A stretch of DNA of 64,000 bases from Burkholderia contaminans (GCF_029633825.1 NZ_CP090642.1:1-64000); one strand, 5' to 3'. Shown: positions 36,631 to 45,698, counted from the first letter of the stretch. Numbers and translations: made by a program. The notes: generated by a model not told the origin, from the sequence alone.

Positions 36631-38070
36631 TCATCCGATGTGTGCCTGCAACGCACGCAGCCAATACGACACCGCGACCGCGCCGCCGTCCGGCGTGCCG
36701 ATCGCGCGTTCGCCGAGATAGCTCGCGCGCCCTGCGCGGGGTGACATGCCTGCCGTTTCCTGCGCGCCGCGCTCGGCGGCTTCGACTGCCGCGGCCCACG
36801 CGCTCGCGGGATCGCGATCGTTGTCGAGCGCACGCTCGAATGCCGCGACGGCCGGCACCAGCGCATCGAGCATCGTGCGGTCGCCGGCGCGCGCGCCGCC
36901 GAGTTCGCTGATCGAATCCACCGCGCCGCGGAACGCCGCGGCCCAGTCACGCGACGACGGCTCGGCGATATCGGCCAGCCGGCGCGATGCGCGCAGCAGT
37001 GCGGTTGCATAGAACGGCCCCGAGCTGCCGGCGATCGCGCGGCGCAACGCGGCGCCGAGCGCCGAGAGTGCGCCGGCCGGCGTGCCGTACGCGGCTTCCG
37101 GCAACGCGAGGATCGCCTGCGCGGCGCGCAGCATGCTCGCGCCGAGATCGCCGTCGCCGGCCGCCGCATCGAGGTCCGTCAGCGTCTGCTCGTGATCGAT
37201 CAGCGTCTGCGCGACCGCGTGCAGCGCCGGTTGCAGGCGCGCGGCCCACGCGCGGCCGGCCGCATCGAGCGGCGGCAACGGGGCTTCCGGCACAGCGGCC
37301 GAGGCCACGCGGATCTGCGTATTCACCGCGCCGCCGCCCGGCCATGCGCGCGCCTGCGTCGGCGCGTCGAGCAGCACCGCGCGTTCGTCGTTCAGCCGCA
37401 GCACCGAGATCGAGCAACCGGGCATGTTCAGCGCCGACAGGAACGTGCCGGCCCACGCGCGTGCGACCACGATGCCGCGCCGGTGCAGGTTGTCGTGCGC
37501 GGCGCGCAGCACGATCGCGAGTTCCATGTCCGGCGTCGCGCCGAGGCCGTTGACGAACAGCGCGACGCGTTCGCCGCGGTCGAGCACGAGATCGGCGGCG
37601 ATGCTCGACAGCAGCGTGTCGACCAGCGCATCGACCGGCAGCGGCGCGCGGCGTTCGACGCCTTTCTCCCCATGGATGCCGAGACCGAGTTCGATCTCGT
37701 GATCGCCGAGGCTGAAGCCCGACTTGTCGGCGCCCGGGATCGTGCAGCCGTCGAGCGCGACGCCCATCGTGCCGAGTTCGGCCGCGGCGTCGCGCGCGAT
37801 CGCCGCGACGCGGGCGAGCGGCAGCCCGCGCGCGGCGGCCGCGCCGGCGAGCTTGTGGATCAGCACGGTGCCGGCGATCCCGCGCCGCTGGCCGCGCTCG
37901 ACGCGGCCGCGCAGCGACACGTCGTCGGCAACGATGACCGTCTCGACCGGAATGCCTTCGGCGCGCGCGAGTTCGGCGGCAAGCCCGAAATTGAGCCGGT
38001 CGCCCGTGTAGTTCTTCACGATCAGCAACGCGCCGTTCGGGCCGGCGCTGGCACGGATCGCGGCGAGTAT
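36631..38070 (-). pseudogene. dhaK: Dihydroxyacetone kinase DhaK-DhaL fusion, 5' truncated
   Basis: Dihydroxyacetone kinase phosphorylates dihydroxyacetone with ATP. The remaining sequence covers most of the DhaK domain, including the substrate-binding His in LGIHGEKGVERR, and a complete DhaL domain with DAAAGDGDLGASM and GDRTMLDAL. The expected first ~90 residues, including the GGGSGHEP motif that helps bind substrate, are missing. The frame instead runs at about 38070 into unrelated sequence with direct repeats, the left end of an accessory island. The open frame formally continues to 38187 but that part is not DhaK. The gene is therefore most likely inactive, cut by insertion or deletion at the island boundary. 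Confidence 0.85.
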
Positions 38071-38077
38071 GGGCGTA

Positions 38078-38137
38078 CAACAAAGTCTGCGGGAACGTAA
38101 GAACCGCCGTTCGAGTGCAACAAAGTCTGCGGTAACG
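38078..38137 (+). repeat. Direct repeats at island boundary (possible transposon end)
   Basis: CAACAAAGTCTGCGGGAACG (38078-38097) and CAACAAAGTCTGCGGTAACG (38118-38137) are 19/20 identical with 40-bp pitch, starting a few bases after the dhaK break. Repeated transposase-binding sites at one end are typical of Tn7- or Tn5053-like elements. No matching copies were seen at the other side of the island. Confidence 0.65.
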
Positions 38138-38372
38138 GGATAAAACATGGTGCGACGCAGCATCATTTGTGGACCGGAAGCTTTCAAGATTCTTGCGCGT
38201 GGATCCAGAGACGTGTTCGCTGCCGGTCGTGAGCATCAACCACTCGTCATGTGGTGATTTGGCGCTATACCACTACGCAGGGATGATTGGTCAATTATCA
38301 AATATTTCGTTGTACAAAATTGTAAAAACGTAGGCAAGGTTTTCTTGAGAGTAGTGAGTCGAGTCCTATTTC

Positions 38373-39056
38373 ATGGGGAAGATGATGAAAGTACGCAACG
38401 CATACACTGTCGGTAACGGCAACAAAGCCCAGGTAGCAATCGGTCGACTTGAAGAGCTTCAGTCGTTTGGTAATCGACCAGCGATGGCTCGTGGGCTGCC
38501 CGAAAACATGCCCTTCTTGACCTTCCCGCTGAAGGCTCATGAAGCGCGTTGCATCCCGAGTAGTGTCGAAAACTTCAATTTTGGACTTGGGCATATGCAA
38601 CTCTCTGACCGAATGCTGATGACGATGCGACTTCAGCTTGAAGGTACTCAGTTTTACTGGGTTGCGGAGATGACTGACCCGGAGCTTTGGGCGGCTATCG
38701 ACATGTGGCGAAAATATGAACGACTGCCAATTGGGTTGAAGGTCCTCAATGCTGACGGTTGGGCGGCGAAATTCCTCGAAGTTTGTTTCCACGACAGACC
38801 GCTGAGAGACGAGAGTTACCGTGCTGCCCCGCAGCGGGATGCAACGGTGCATGACTGGCATGAAATGGCAGGACTGGTGACCGGGGTTGTTCAGCAACAA
38901 GCGACCACGGACATTGACCACGTTCCGTTGCGGCATGTGTTTGCCAGTGCGCTGCTGACAAAGCAATACGCCAATTTCGCCGAACAGGAGCCGTTGGTTA
39001 GGAAGCCTGTTTTTGTGAGAAGTGCTAATGGAGTAGGAGGTGTGTTGCTCGGTTGA
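38373..39056 (+). CDS. Island protein of unknown function (227 aa)
   Basis: I do not recognise this 227-residue protein. It is mixed alpha/beta without signal peptide, membrane segment or Cys cluster. The start is uncertain: ATG at 38373, 38382 and 38385 are in frame, and GGGGAAG favours 38382 or 38385. Codon use is less GC-rich than that of the flanking genes, consistent with transfer. It is the first gene inside the island boundary; the flanking noncoding DNA (38140-38370) is AT-rich, with no other gene. Confidence 0.65.
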   Translation: MGKMMKVRNAYTVGNGNKAQVAIGRLEELQSFGNRPAMARGLPENMPFLTFPLKAHEARCIPSSVENFNFGLGHMQLSDRMLMTMRLQLEGTQFYWVAEMTDPELWAAIDMWRKYERLPIGLKVLNADGWAAKFLEVCFHDRPLRDESYRAAPQRDATVHDWHEMAGLVTGVVQQQATTDIDHVPLRHVFASALLTKQYANFAEQEPLVRKPVFVRSANGVGGVLLG

Positions 39057-39314
39057 AAGGTCATGTTGAGAATATTCTGACATGCGCGGCAGCGGCCGCG
39101 CATGTCCTTGCCCAGACAAGCGAAGAACGCTCGACCGTGTCGACATACCGCACGTTGCTAGCTAAATAAAACTCACTTTCGAGGTAGCAGTGCATGGTCA
39201 GCCTGTGAAGCATCGACTGAACCGGACGCGAGTACTCGGCAGATCAAAGGTGCGTCGGATCACCGGGCGCGCATAGCCAAGCAACAGGCTTGGTACCTAC
39301 ACTTACGGAGTTGT

Positions 39315-39812
39315 ATGGGAGTCTATTTTGTAGCTTGGAAGGGGCTGAAGAAACTGGCTGTTGAGGCTGCTCCTCATAATACAGAAGCATCGCTCGAGGG
39401 CACGCGCTTGGAGGACGTTGTAGTCGTGACCGGCAATCCGGATTGCCCTCAGAATGCAGAGGGATTGGAGGTTGGGTCCAGCTATGAGTTCGAGGCGGAA
39501 CAGTGGTTCAGAGTCAGCGACAACCGGCGTGAGTATTGGGACTGGCTCAATGCCCTAGCACGCCTAGTCGGCTACCACTGGCAGAATCCTGACGCAAATG
39601 GGCCGGGCCCATTTCGTGAACTGATTCTCTACGGACGACATACCGGGACTATCGGGGCAATCGCTTCAGCGAAGCTTGTTTCCGACTTCGGTACTTGGGA
39701 CGAGCGTGCACGGTCCATCAAGGACGATGCCTTCTACGAACACTATGCTCTCATGCGGTCTATGTTCGAGTACGCCGCGACCGACGGGGCTGTGGAATTC
39801 CGGTGCTGCTGA
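39315..39812 (+). CDS. Island protein of unknown function (165 aa)
   Basis: This 165-residue soluble protein has several Trp residues (YHWQNPD, REYWDWLNAL) and a C-terminal EFRCC. The start at 39315 has GGAG 5 bp upstream. It begins with MGVYFVAWKGLKKL and carries a SYEFEAEQWFRVSDNRREYW segment. No family is recognised. It lies 258 bp after the previous unknown gene on the same strand. Confidence 0.65.
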   Translation: MGVYFVAWKGLKKLAVEAAPHNTEASLEGTRLEDVVVVTGNPDCPQNAEGLEVGSSYEFEAEQWFRVSDNRREYWDWLNALARLVGYHWQNPDANGPGPFRELILYGRHTGTIGAIASAKLVSDFGTWDERARSIKDDAFYEHYALMRSMFEYAATDGAVEFRCC

Positions 39813-39979
39813 ACAAGTCCCTGGACGCCAGGAGCTTGATGAGGAACCGTCTCTGAGGGTTGTCGCTACAGCCGCGGATTTGCTACGCTGCTCTAGATAT
39901 ACCTTCTCGGTCAAGTTAGGATCGAGACATCGTTACGTTCTAATTTAACCGGAATCGGCTAGAACACAAGGATATATTT

Positions 39980-40474
39980 GTGAGTGCAGCGGAGGCGCCT
40001 TGGGCGAGCCTGTCTTCTCGCGTGATACATGTCGCGATGGCGCGCGAAGGATGTAGTTATGCCCGGTTGATCGATGCCTTGGCGGAGGCGGGAGTTGACG
40101 AGGTGGAGCGCCCGCTTATCGCGCGTGTCGCGCGTGGCTCTGTCAAGTTCACTTTGCTCCTTCAGATCATTCACGTAACGGGTGCGCGCCCGCCCGCCTT
40201 GTGGATGGAGGCATTTGCGTCGGAAGGTACGTGGGAAGCCCGTGCGCAGGCCGTTCTCGCGGCTGAGCTCACGCAACAGCCGTGGGTTACACCAGACGAA
40301 TTGCTACACCGTCTCGCAGTTGTAGGCGTGAGTACCACGGCAAAGACGATGCTGTCGCATCTCTCCGCCGGAGACTTCTCGCTGACGTTCTTTCTGCAAT
40401 GTATGACCGTGCTCAGAAGCCAAAGCATGGACGCGTATGTTGATTCTCGGGCGCTCGTTTCGGCCGCGATGTAG
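39980..40474 (+). CDS. Tandem DUF6471-like protein
   Basis: The 164-residue product appears to hold two copies of a small helical domain that resembles DUF6471. Copy 1 covers residues about 8-73 (YARLIDALAEAGVD, VARGSVKFTLLLQIIHVTG). Copy 2 covers residues about 83-150 (TPDELLHRLAVVGVS, LSAGDFSLTFFLQCMTVLR). DUF6471 domains are short helix-turn-helix-like modules of unknown function that normally occur singly. A GTG start at 39980 has AAGGA upstream at good spacing. The family call is by eye from the LSxGxFSxxFFLQCxxxL signature. Confidence 0.6.
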   Translation: MSAAEAPWASLSSRVIHVAMAREGCSYARLIDALAEAGVDEVERPLIARVARGSVKFTLLLQIIHVTGARPPALWMEAFASEGTWEARAQAVLAAELTQQPWVTPDELLHRLAVVGVSTTAKTMLSHLSAGDFSLTFFLQCMTVLRSQSMDAYVDSRALVSAAM

Positions 40475-40627
40475 GGTATCCACCCTACATCCGAGTAGTC
40501 GTTCCGCGCCGAAGTTGCCTTGTCAATTACAGGCCAACGGCTAGAATGAAACCGTATATTGGTAACGGTTTTGACCTGCCGGTTATTTGAGTCCCGCGAT
40601 CCGGCAGGTCCGTAAAGGGGCAGAGCA

Positions 40628-40846
40628 GTGACGACGCCGAGCGAGCGCACGGCTGCGGTGCTTAGGACGCGCGCGTTTCTCGTGGAGCTATCGAGGTCGC
40701 CGGCCAACACCATACCTCGGGACGTAGCATCGGTCGTCCAGAGGGTGCTGCGCCACTATCCGAGTCTGGCCGACATCGAGCTGACGTGCGTCATGTACCC
40801 CGAATGTTGGGAAATGCCGGCGTCGCGCCGGAAGCCCGACCGGTGA
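40628..40846 (+). CDS. BPSL0761-like small protein
   Basis: The 72-residue product begins with GTG in a good context (GGGGCAGAGCA upstream) and reads MTTPSERTAAVLRTRAFLVE, then LRHYPSLADIEL. This resembles the small BPSL0761-type proteins common on Burkholderia accessory elements. Function is unknown. It lies between the DUF6471-like gene and another small unknown gene, all on one strand, which suggests a module. Confidence 0.6.
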   Translation: MTTPSERTAAVLRTRAFLVELSRSPANTIPRDVASVVQRVLRHYPSLADIELTCVMYPECWEMPASRRKPDR

Positions 40847-40937
40847 AGTGGTGGGTGCGGCGCCGGGCCCTTATGGCCCGCATATTGCTCAGCTGTACCT
40901 TTGCACGCTGGAAGCTCAACTAGCACAGGAGACCGCG

Positions 40938-41273
40938 GTGCCAATCTGGAGACTGCCGTCGACCGACGAAGTGCCTAACGTCACGCTATCGAGCTGGCGC
41001 ATCTTCGAGACGGATGCTGGGACCCGGCATTTCGTCGGTGCCGATGTGCTCGATTCGACTGGTCGTGTCAGTTCCGCGATTACGAATTTCGATCGTGCAA
41101 CGCTGCGTGGCCAGACTCGGTCGGGCCGCGTTTATCAACTGGTCGGCCGGGATGGCTGGTCACTCGATGCAGAGTACGTGTGGAAACGGTGGTGCACGGT
41201 GAACGACGTGAAGTCGTACTCCGACGTCACCATGCAGCTACTCGCTGGAACTGGCGATGATTCTCGTACGTGA
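40938..41273 (+). CDS. Small conserved-looking island protein of unknown function
   Basis: A GTG start at 40938 has AGGAG at 7-bp spacing and gives a 111-residue protein beginning with PIWRLPSTDEVPNVTLSSW. It contains ETDAGTRHFVGADV, VSSAITNFDRATLRG, SGRVYQLVG and WKRW, a pattern I associate with unclassified Burkholderia island proteins that describe surface-like beta structure. The frame is open to 40848 but that segment looks unrelated. No function can be stated. Confidence 0.6.
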   Translation: MPIWRLPSTDEVPNVTLSSWRIFETDAGTRHFVGADVLDSTGRVSSAITNFDRATLRGQTRSGRVYQLVGRDGWSLDAEYVWKRWCTVNDVKSYSDVTMQLLAGTGDDSRT

Positions 41274-41369
41274 TTGAGCGCAAGGCGCCCCGACGCGATG
41301 AGTAAGTCGCTGTCGAGCGGGGATAATGCCGGACGTCTCAAATCGTGCAGATTGTCCGGCACTTGACGA

Positions 41370-41828
41370 TTAGTTATACAACTTCACGATCTGTACGAAA
41401 CCGCTTTGTAGTCGGCGAACGCCGAAATCGTGACCAACTGCTTGACCGAAGGCGAAGCCGCCAAACTGATCGCGGCCGCCGAACGAGACGCCTGGCGTCA
41501 TCTGAGTGCCGTTGACTTCAATCGGAACCTTCGGGCTGAGGTTTCCATTGGCGTCGACAGCAAACAACTCATCGAAATGCGCGCGAATTAGCCCCTCAGC
41601 GTCAGGTGTTGGTGCCGAAGGTACCGCAGGTTGTTGCACGTTTGCCAGCTGCGCCTGGCTGACCGGCCCGCCGACCGAAGGCGTCTCGGACGATGCCTTG
41701 CTCGGCGTTGGCTGAGCCGGTGACCCTGCCACCGAATTCGGTTCGTTACTGTCGTGCTTATCGCCACAGCCCGACATGATCGCGACAGCAATCAATGCGG
41801 GGACCAGTATCACTTTCTTCAATTGCAT
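41370..41828 (-). CDS. Putative lipoprotein
   Basis: The 152-residue product has a lipoprotein signal (MQLKKVILVPALIAVAIMSG then Cys21). A Ser/Pro/Thr-rich linker (residues 22-70) follows, then a short domain with LIRAHFDELFAVDANGNLSPK. AAGGA lies 8 bp upstream of the start at 41828; an upstream in-frame start at 41879 would bury the signal peptide. Function is unknown. It lies between the unknown module and the H-NS gene. Confidence 0.75.
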   Translation of the reverse strand: MQLKKVILVPALIAVAIMSGCGDKHDSNEPNSVAGSPAQPTPSKASSETPSVGGPVSQAQLANVQQPAVPSAPTPDAEGLIRAHFDELFAVDANGNLSPKVPIEVNGTQMTPGVSFGGRDQFGGFAFGQAVGHDFGVRRLQSGFVQIVKLYN

Positions 41829-41925
41829 TCGTGTTGTCCTTGAAAATGTCGATGAACTGACATGCGGACATAACGACACTTGGTAGCAAATCTTTACGTC
41901 CCCGGCGGACGGGGCGATTCAGGGT

Positions 41926-41951
41926 GCGCTGCCGCTACGTAGCGGCAGCGC
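41926..41951. terminator. 26-bp perfect palindrome after hns
   Basis: GCGCTGCCGCTAC is followed directly by its exact complement. It lies 29 bp past the stop of the H-NS gene on its strand, so it is a likely terminator, although no T-tract follows. Confidence 0.55.
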
Positions 41952-41979
41952 TTCGTGTGCCAACTTGCCACCAGCGAGA

Positions 41980-42279
41980 TCACTCTTGAATGAGAAAGCG
42001 ATTGCGGTTCTTGGCGTCCTTGATCCAGGCAGGCGCACGACCGCGGCCGGACCAGGTTGCGCCGGTCTTCGGATCGCGATACTTCGCTTCTACCGGCGCG
42101 ACTACCTTCTTCGAAGTACGATTGTGCTGCCGACCGAAGATGTCTTTCTCGGTGATGCCGTATTCCGCGACCTTGACGCGTATGTCATCAACAATGGTCT
42201 GGAATTCTGCTAAGCGAGCGGCCTCGGTCTTCTCGGTCAAGGCTTCAAGTTGATTGCGAAGTTCCTTGTAGGTCGCCAT
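41980..42279 (-). CDS. H-NS family nucleoid-associated protein
   Basis: The 99-residue protein has an N-terminal helical oligomerisation region (MATYKELRNQLEALTEKTEA) and the C-terminal H-NS DNA-binding domain (KYRDPKTGATWSGRGRAPAWI), with the GRGRAPxW loop that recognises AT-rich minor grooves. It is a short, Burkholderia-type H-NS. The start at 42279 is the usual MATYK-type N-terminus. Presence on an AT-richer island suggests silencing of island genes or of the host's acquired DNA. Confidence 0.93.
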   Translation of the reverse strand: MATYKELRNQLEALTEKTEAARLAEFQTIVDDIRVKVAEYGITEKDIFGRQHNRTSKKVVAPVEAKYRDPKTGATWSGRGRAPAWIKDAKNRNRFLIQE

Positions 42280-42586
42280 GTTCGTTCCTCTAGTGTGCGG
42301 TCCGCACATGATAGCGCTTTCAGCCAAAGCATCAAGCTCGTCTGTACTGCTAGAAGACTGGGGATGTCTACGGTTACGCCGGATAATGGTAAGGGAAAGC
42401 TAATGAAGCTGTATTCCCGGCGCTGACGATGATCGTTCGAAGGGGGAGGGCTTGTTTCGATCTTCAAAGTACATCTAGGGAATAGCATTACTGCAATGCA
42501 ATCCGCTCCGAGGAACGAGCGCTCAACATCGAAGCAAAGACTTCGGTTCGAGCGTACATCCGTAAGCGCAATGACGAATTGAGGCT
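42280..42586. other. Intergenic region upstream of hns (about 300 bp)
   Basis: No gene was seen. It separates the hns start from the tcmP stop, both on the minus strand, and should carry the hns promoter. Confidence 0.45.
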
Positions 42587-43858
42587 CTACGGGTTGTTCC
42601 CGAGGAATAGTTTGAACTGTTTCGGCTTGTCAACTACATCGGTGTCGCGCATATATCGCGCACGATATCGAGGTTTTCCATCCGCCGAACGCACTGTTGC
42701 TTCTCCTTCGGATACCAAAATGGCCAGTGCATCCTTATACATGGATGCCGTCGCAGGGGACCCATTGCACGTCTCCGAGAAGACCAGGGAGAATGGTTTG
42801 GGATTGGTTTGGTCGAAGATTCGTCTTGCGAGCTGAACGACGAGTTCCTTATCTGACTTCGCGCGGGCAACGTCGTCGAACCTGAAGCCTCCATCGAAAT
42901 CTTGCAGGAAGCCCATGGTTTGAGGGGCAAGCATGTCGAGGCCGGCTCCACCGTAGTGGACGAAGTGATTGCTGTGCTGCCAGTGAACCTGTTTCATGAC
43001 GTCTTGGGCCCGGTGATGCTGCGACAGATGTACGAGCCAATATTCGCCGTGACCAGCGCCGGTCCCCCGAATGAAGAAGGGGGTGAAAAAGCCTGCCCCA
43101 CAACCGTCGACCAGCGCTTCGTAGAGAGCGGCCTGAATGAACCTTCTCCAGTCCGCTTCGTTTTGCTTGATCTCGTCAATCGACCGTCCACCCAAGCGCT
43201 TGAAGATGTCGACTTGCAAGGTCGACGAAATTTTCCTGGCAATCTCGTCATTCGTGTACGTCGCAAACGACGACACGTGAAAGGTCAGAACGACTTCAGC
43301 GTCACGTGCACTGGCGAAGATCTTGCGGATTAGTGGTGCTGGCACCTCTGCATAGCCGTATTGATCGAGAAAGAACAGCGCGGTGCCAGAGCGAGGCGTG
43401 TGTTGAGCAACGCGGGCGAGGACTTCGTCGACTGCCGCACCGAACTCGGCATGCATTATGTGAATGGTGTCGCCGATTGCTCTCTCGTATCCCTCCTGAC
43501 GCAAGACTTCACGCAGATGTCCGAGCGCCTTCTTGTCCTTGTCGATGAAGATGAAGCGCACATCGAACAAAATAGCCTTCGGTCGGTCTTCATTTATCTT
43601 GAACGACGCTTCTTTTACCGCCTGCAGTAGGCGCAAGGGCGAACCCAGTACAAGTTCTCCCGTTCCCTTCACCTGATATCGCCCACCACCGCAGAAGCCA
43701 TCAACCAAGGTGATGCGGAAGCGGTCGCGTCCACGGGCATTGAGCAGGCGTTGCTGGAAATAGCGAATCAGATAGTCAACAAGTACCTGGTGTTTCGTCA
43801 GGCTGTGCGGTTCGAGCTCAGCTGGACCGTTGGTCCAATCGTAGTGACGTTTTGCCAA
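42587..43858 (-). CDS. tcmP: Three-Cys-motif partner protein TcmP
   Basis: The 423-residue protein fits the TcmP family, which is found next to three-Cys-motif proteins. It has an N-terminal HSLTKHQVLVDYL block, a motif RITLVDGFCGGGRYQ (residues about 48-62) that resembles the glycine-rich SAM-binding motif I of methyltransferases, and FFLDQYGYAEVP (residues about 162-173) at the position of the catalytic (D/N)PP(Y/F)-like loop. A methyltransferase-like fold is therefore likely, but activity is unproven. It starts 30 bp after the DUF5131 gene on the same strand, so the two are probably cotranscribed. Length is near the upper end for the family. Confidence 0.85.
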   Translation of the reverse strand: MAKRHYDWTNGPAELEPHSLTKHQVLVDYLIRYFQQRLLNARGRDRFRITLVDGFCGGGRYQVKGTGELVLGSPLRLLQAVKEASFKINEDRPKAILFDVRFIFIDKDKKALGHLREVLRQEGYERAIGDTIHIMHAEFGAAVDEVLARVAQHTPRSGTALFFLDQYGYAEVPAPLIRKIFASARDAEVVLTFHVSSFATYTNDEIARKISSTLQVDIFKRLGGRSIDEIKQNEADWRRFIQAALYEALVDGCGAGFFTPFFIRGTGAGHGEYWLVHLSQHHRAQDVMKQVHWQHSNHFVHYGGAGLDMLAPQTMGFLQDFDGGFRFDDVARAKSDKELVVQLARRIFDQTNPKPFSLVFSETCNGSPATASMYKDALAILVSEGEATVRSADGKPRYRARYMRDTDVVDKPKQFKLFLGNNP

Positions 43859-43888
43859 GGTGAGGACCTTCGGGATTGATTGAGCAAA

Positions 43889-44746
43889 CTAAACGACAAT
43901 GCGCGGAAATTGATCCCAGTGTTTGCCGGCCAGAACTCTTCCCGCCTTGCCTTTGCCGATAGCCGCGACGGAGACTTCGGTACCGTCCTGCCGGATAACC
44001 CGGATGGGGGTGCTTTTTTTTAAGACGTCAACTACTTGGTCGACAGGTGCCCAGTGCCCCCATTGCTTGAAGTGGAAGGGCACTTTCGCTCGAGCACATT
44101 GACGCTGCAACGCCGCAGGCCAAGCCGGGTCCATCGGGCGCGCATGCGGGCCGGACTCGCCTCCAGCAATTACCCAGTCTACACGGTTGCCCTTGTCGTT
44201 CCATACTAGATATGGCGAGAGGTCGACGGCCGATAGAAGCGGTTCGCAGGAGAGAAATCTCACGGCGGGCGATGAGAATTCCAGTAGGTGCTTGATTCTT
44301 TTGTGTGCCGTCGCCTGATCTTCAACCGTCGTTCCAAGCCAGACGTTTTTCGGGAAGTCGTATCCTTTGGGCAGTTGCTTGCGGACCAAGTGGATTCGCT
44401 TTGTGAGGAGCAGCCAGTCGAGGTTTGGCGTTTGGGCGATGAGGTCGAGCAGTCGCTGACGCTCGGCAACCAAGTCGGGGCGGTTTTCAAACACATCGGC
44501 CATCGACGCGCAGAATACACGTCTGCGGACCTTTTCCTTGGCAGCGTCTTTATCCCATTTGAGAGGTTCTTTCCAGTGGGCATCACTGAAAAATCGTCTT
44601 GGGGTATGTGGACCCCATAGTCCTTCTCCGAGGCGTTTTGCCCACGTCTCCGCGTAGCAGTGATCGCAGGCCGCCGAAACCTTGACACAACCCCACCAGG
44701 GGTTGAAGGTATGATGCGTCCACTCGATGCGAGAGTCTTTTCCCAT
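43889..44746 (-). CDS. DUF5131 (phage Gp37/Gp68) three-Cys-motif protein
   Basis: The 285-residue protein belongs to DUF5131. It begins with a three-cysteine motif, Cys20, Cys27 and Cys30 (WWGCVKVSAACDHCYAE, CX6CX2C), which resembles radical-SAM or metal-binding arrangements. Family features GGESGPHARPM and PFHFKQWG follow. Homologues occur in phages and on mobile elements; no reaction is established. It is followed on the same strand by tcmP and is divergent from a second, frameshifted tcmP, so one DUF5131 gene has two partner genes. Confidence 0.88.
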   Translation of the reverse strand: MGKDSRIEWTHHTFNPWWGCVKVSAACDHCYAETWAKRLGEGLWGPHTPRRFFSDAHWKEPLKWDKDAAKEKVRRRVFCASMADVFENRPDLVAERQRLLDLIAQTPNLDWLLLTKRIHLVRKQLPKGYDFPKNVWLGTTVEDQATAHKRIKHLLEFSSPAVRFLSCEPLLSAVDLSPYLVWNDKGNRVDWVIAGGESGPHARPMDPAWPAALQRQCARAKVPFHFKQWGHWAPVDQVVDVLKKSTPIRVIRQDGTEVSVAAIGKGKAGRVLAGKHWDQFPRIVV

Positions 44747-44874
44747 TGCCTGCGCGTGAATGTGCTAACGCGTTATTGTACTCCTCTCAATGTACCTAAA
44801 AAGGAGCGGGGCGGGCGGTCTGTGTGGGCGGCAGGCTTTTCCAAGCTCGATCAGCGAAGCATACGGGGGAACAC

Positions 44875-45698
44875 ATGAAAGACGAGGAAAAGGTTGTACC
44901 GGATCCGCTCGACGGACTCCCGGCCATGGTTGTGGGGCGCTGGGTGACGGAGGAGAAACATCGAATCATCAAACGATACATCGACGCCTCTTGGGCCGCA
45001 CGACAGAAATTCACGAGCCAGCGCACATACATCGACCTCTTCGCCGGAACGGGCCGCGTCAAGATCAAACATACCGACCTGTTTCAGGACGGTGGGCCGC
45101 TCGCCGCGCGGCAAATCGCTCAGCAGAAGCGGGGGCCATTTTCGGATTTTTTCATCGCCGACGCGGTTCCGGAATTCCTCGTCGCGTGCGATGCACGTTT
45201 GCGTACACGCGGTGCACCGCTCAAGTCCAAAGCCGGCCGTGCTGATGAAACCGTTGACTGGGTCTTGCCGCAGCTGAACGACCGGGCTTCCATCTCGCTC
45301 TGCTTGATCCGTTCAACGCGGGGCATCTGCATTTCTCTATCATCGAGAAGCTCGCCACCAAACCCACGATGGACATCGTGGTTCATCTCAGCACCGGCGA
45401 TATCCAACGCAACATCGCGGCGGGCCTTGAAGCGGACCACTCGCCGCTGGACAACTTCGCTCCTGGCTGGCGTCACGTTGTGAAGAAACAGAGCTCCAAG
45501 CATGCAATGCGGGGCGCTTTCGTCGGGTATTGGAGAGCCCTGGTGAGCAAGGCGGGGATGCACGTTTGTGACGCCATGTACCCGGTCAGGAACAGCAAGG
45601 AATCGACCATGTATTGGCTATGCCTTATTGCTCGGCATCCGCTCGCGGACAAGTTGTGGCGTGAAGCGTGTCAGTTGGAAAATCGAAGCCTCTTTTGA
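44875..45698 (+). pseudogene. tcmP: Second TcmP gene, frameshifted
   Basis: The first part (to about 45280) encodes a TcmP N-terminus with VVGRWVTEEKHRIIKRYIDA and RTYIDLFAGTGRVKIK, a methyltransferase-like motif I. From about 45285 the homologous sequence continues in another frame: ALLDPFNAGHLHFSIIEKLA, then VVHLSTGDIQRN and TMYWLCLIARHPLADKLW to 45698. One base appears to be missing around 45278-45285. The start at 44875 has GGGGGA upstream. It is divergent from DUF5131. It is either a true pseudogene or a sequencing error; repaired, it would be about 274 residues. Confidence 0.8.

Noticed and set aside
38070..38187. Open frame extending dhaK upstream with a new N-terminus
   Set aside because: The added ~39 residues are encoded by boundary repeats and bear no resemblance to DhaK; the gene is better described as truncated.
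40848..40937. Longer start for the 111-residue island protein
   Set aside because: The extra residues lack a ribosome binding site, whereas AGGAG stands 7 bp before the GTG at 40938.
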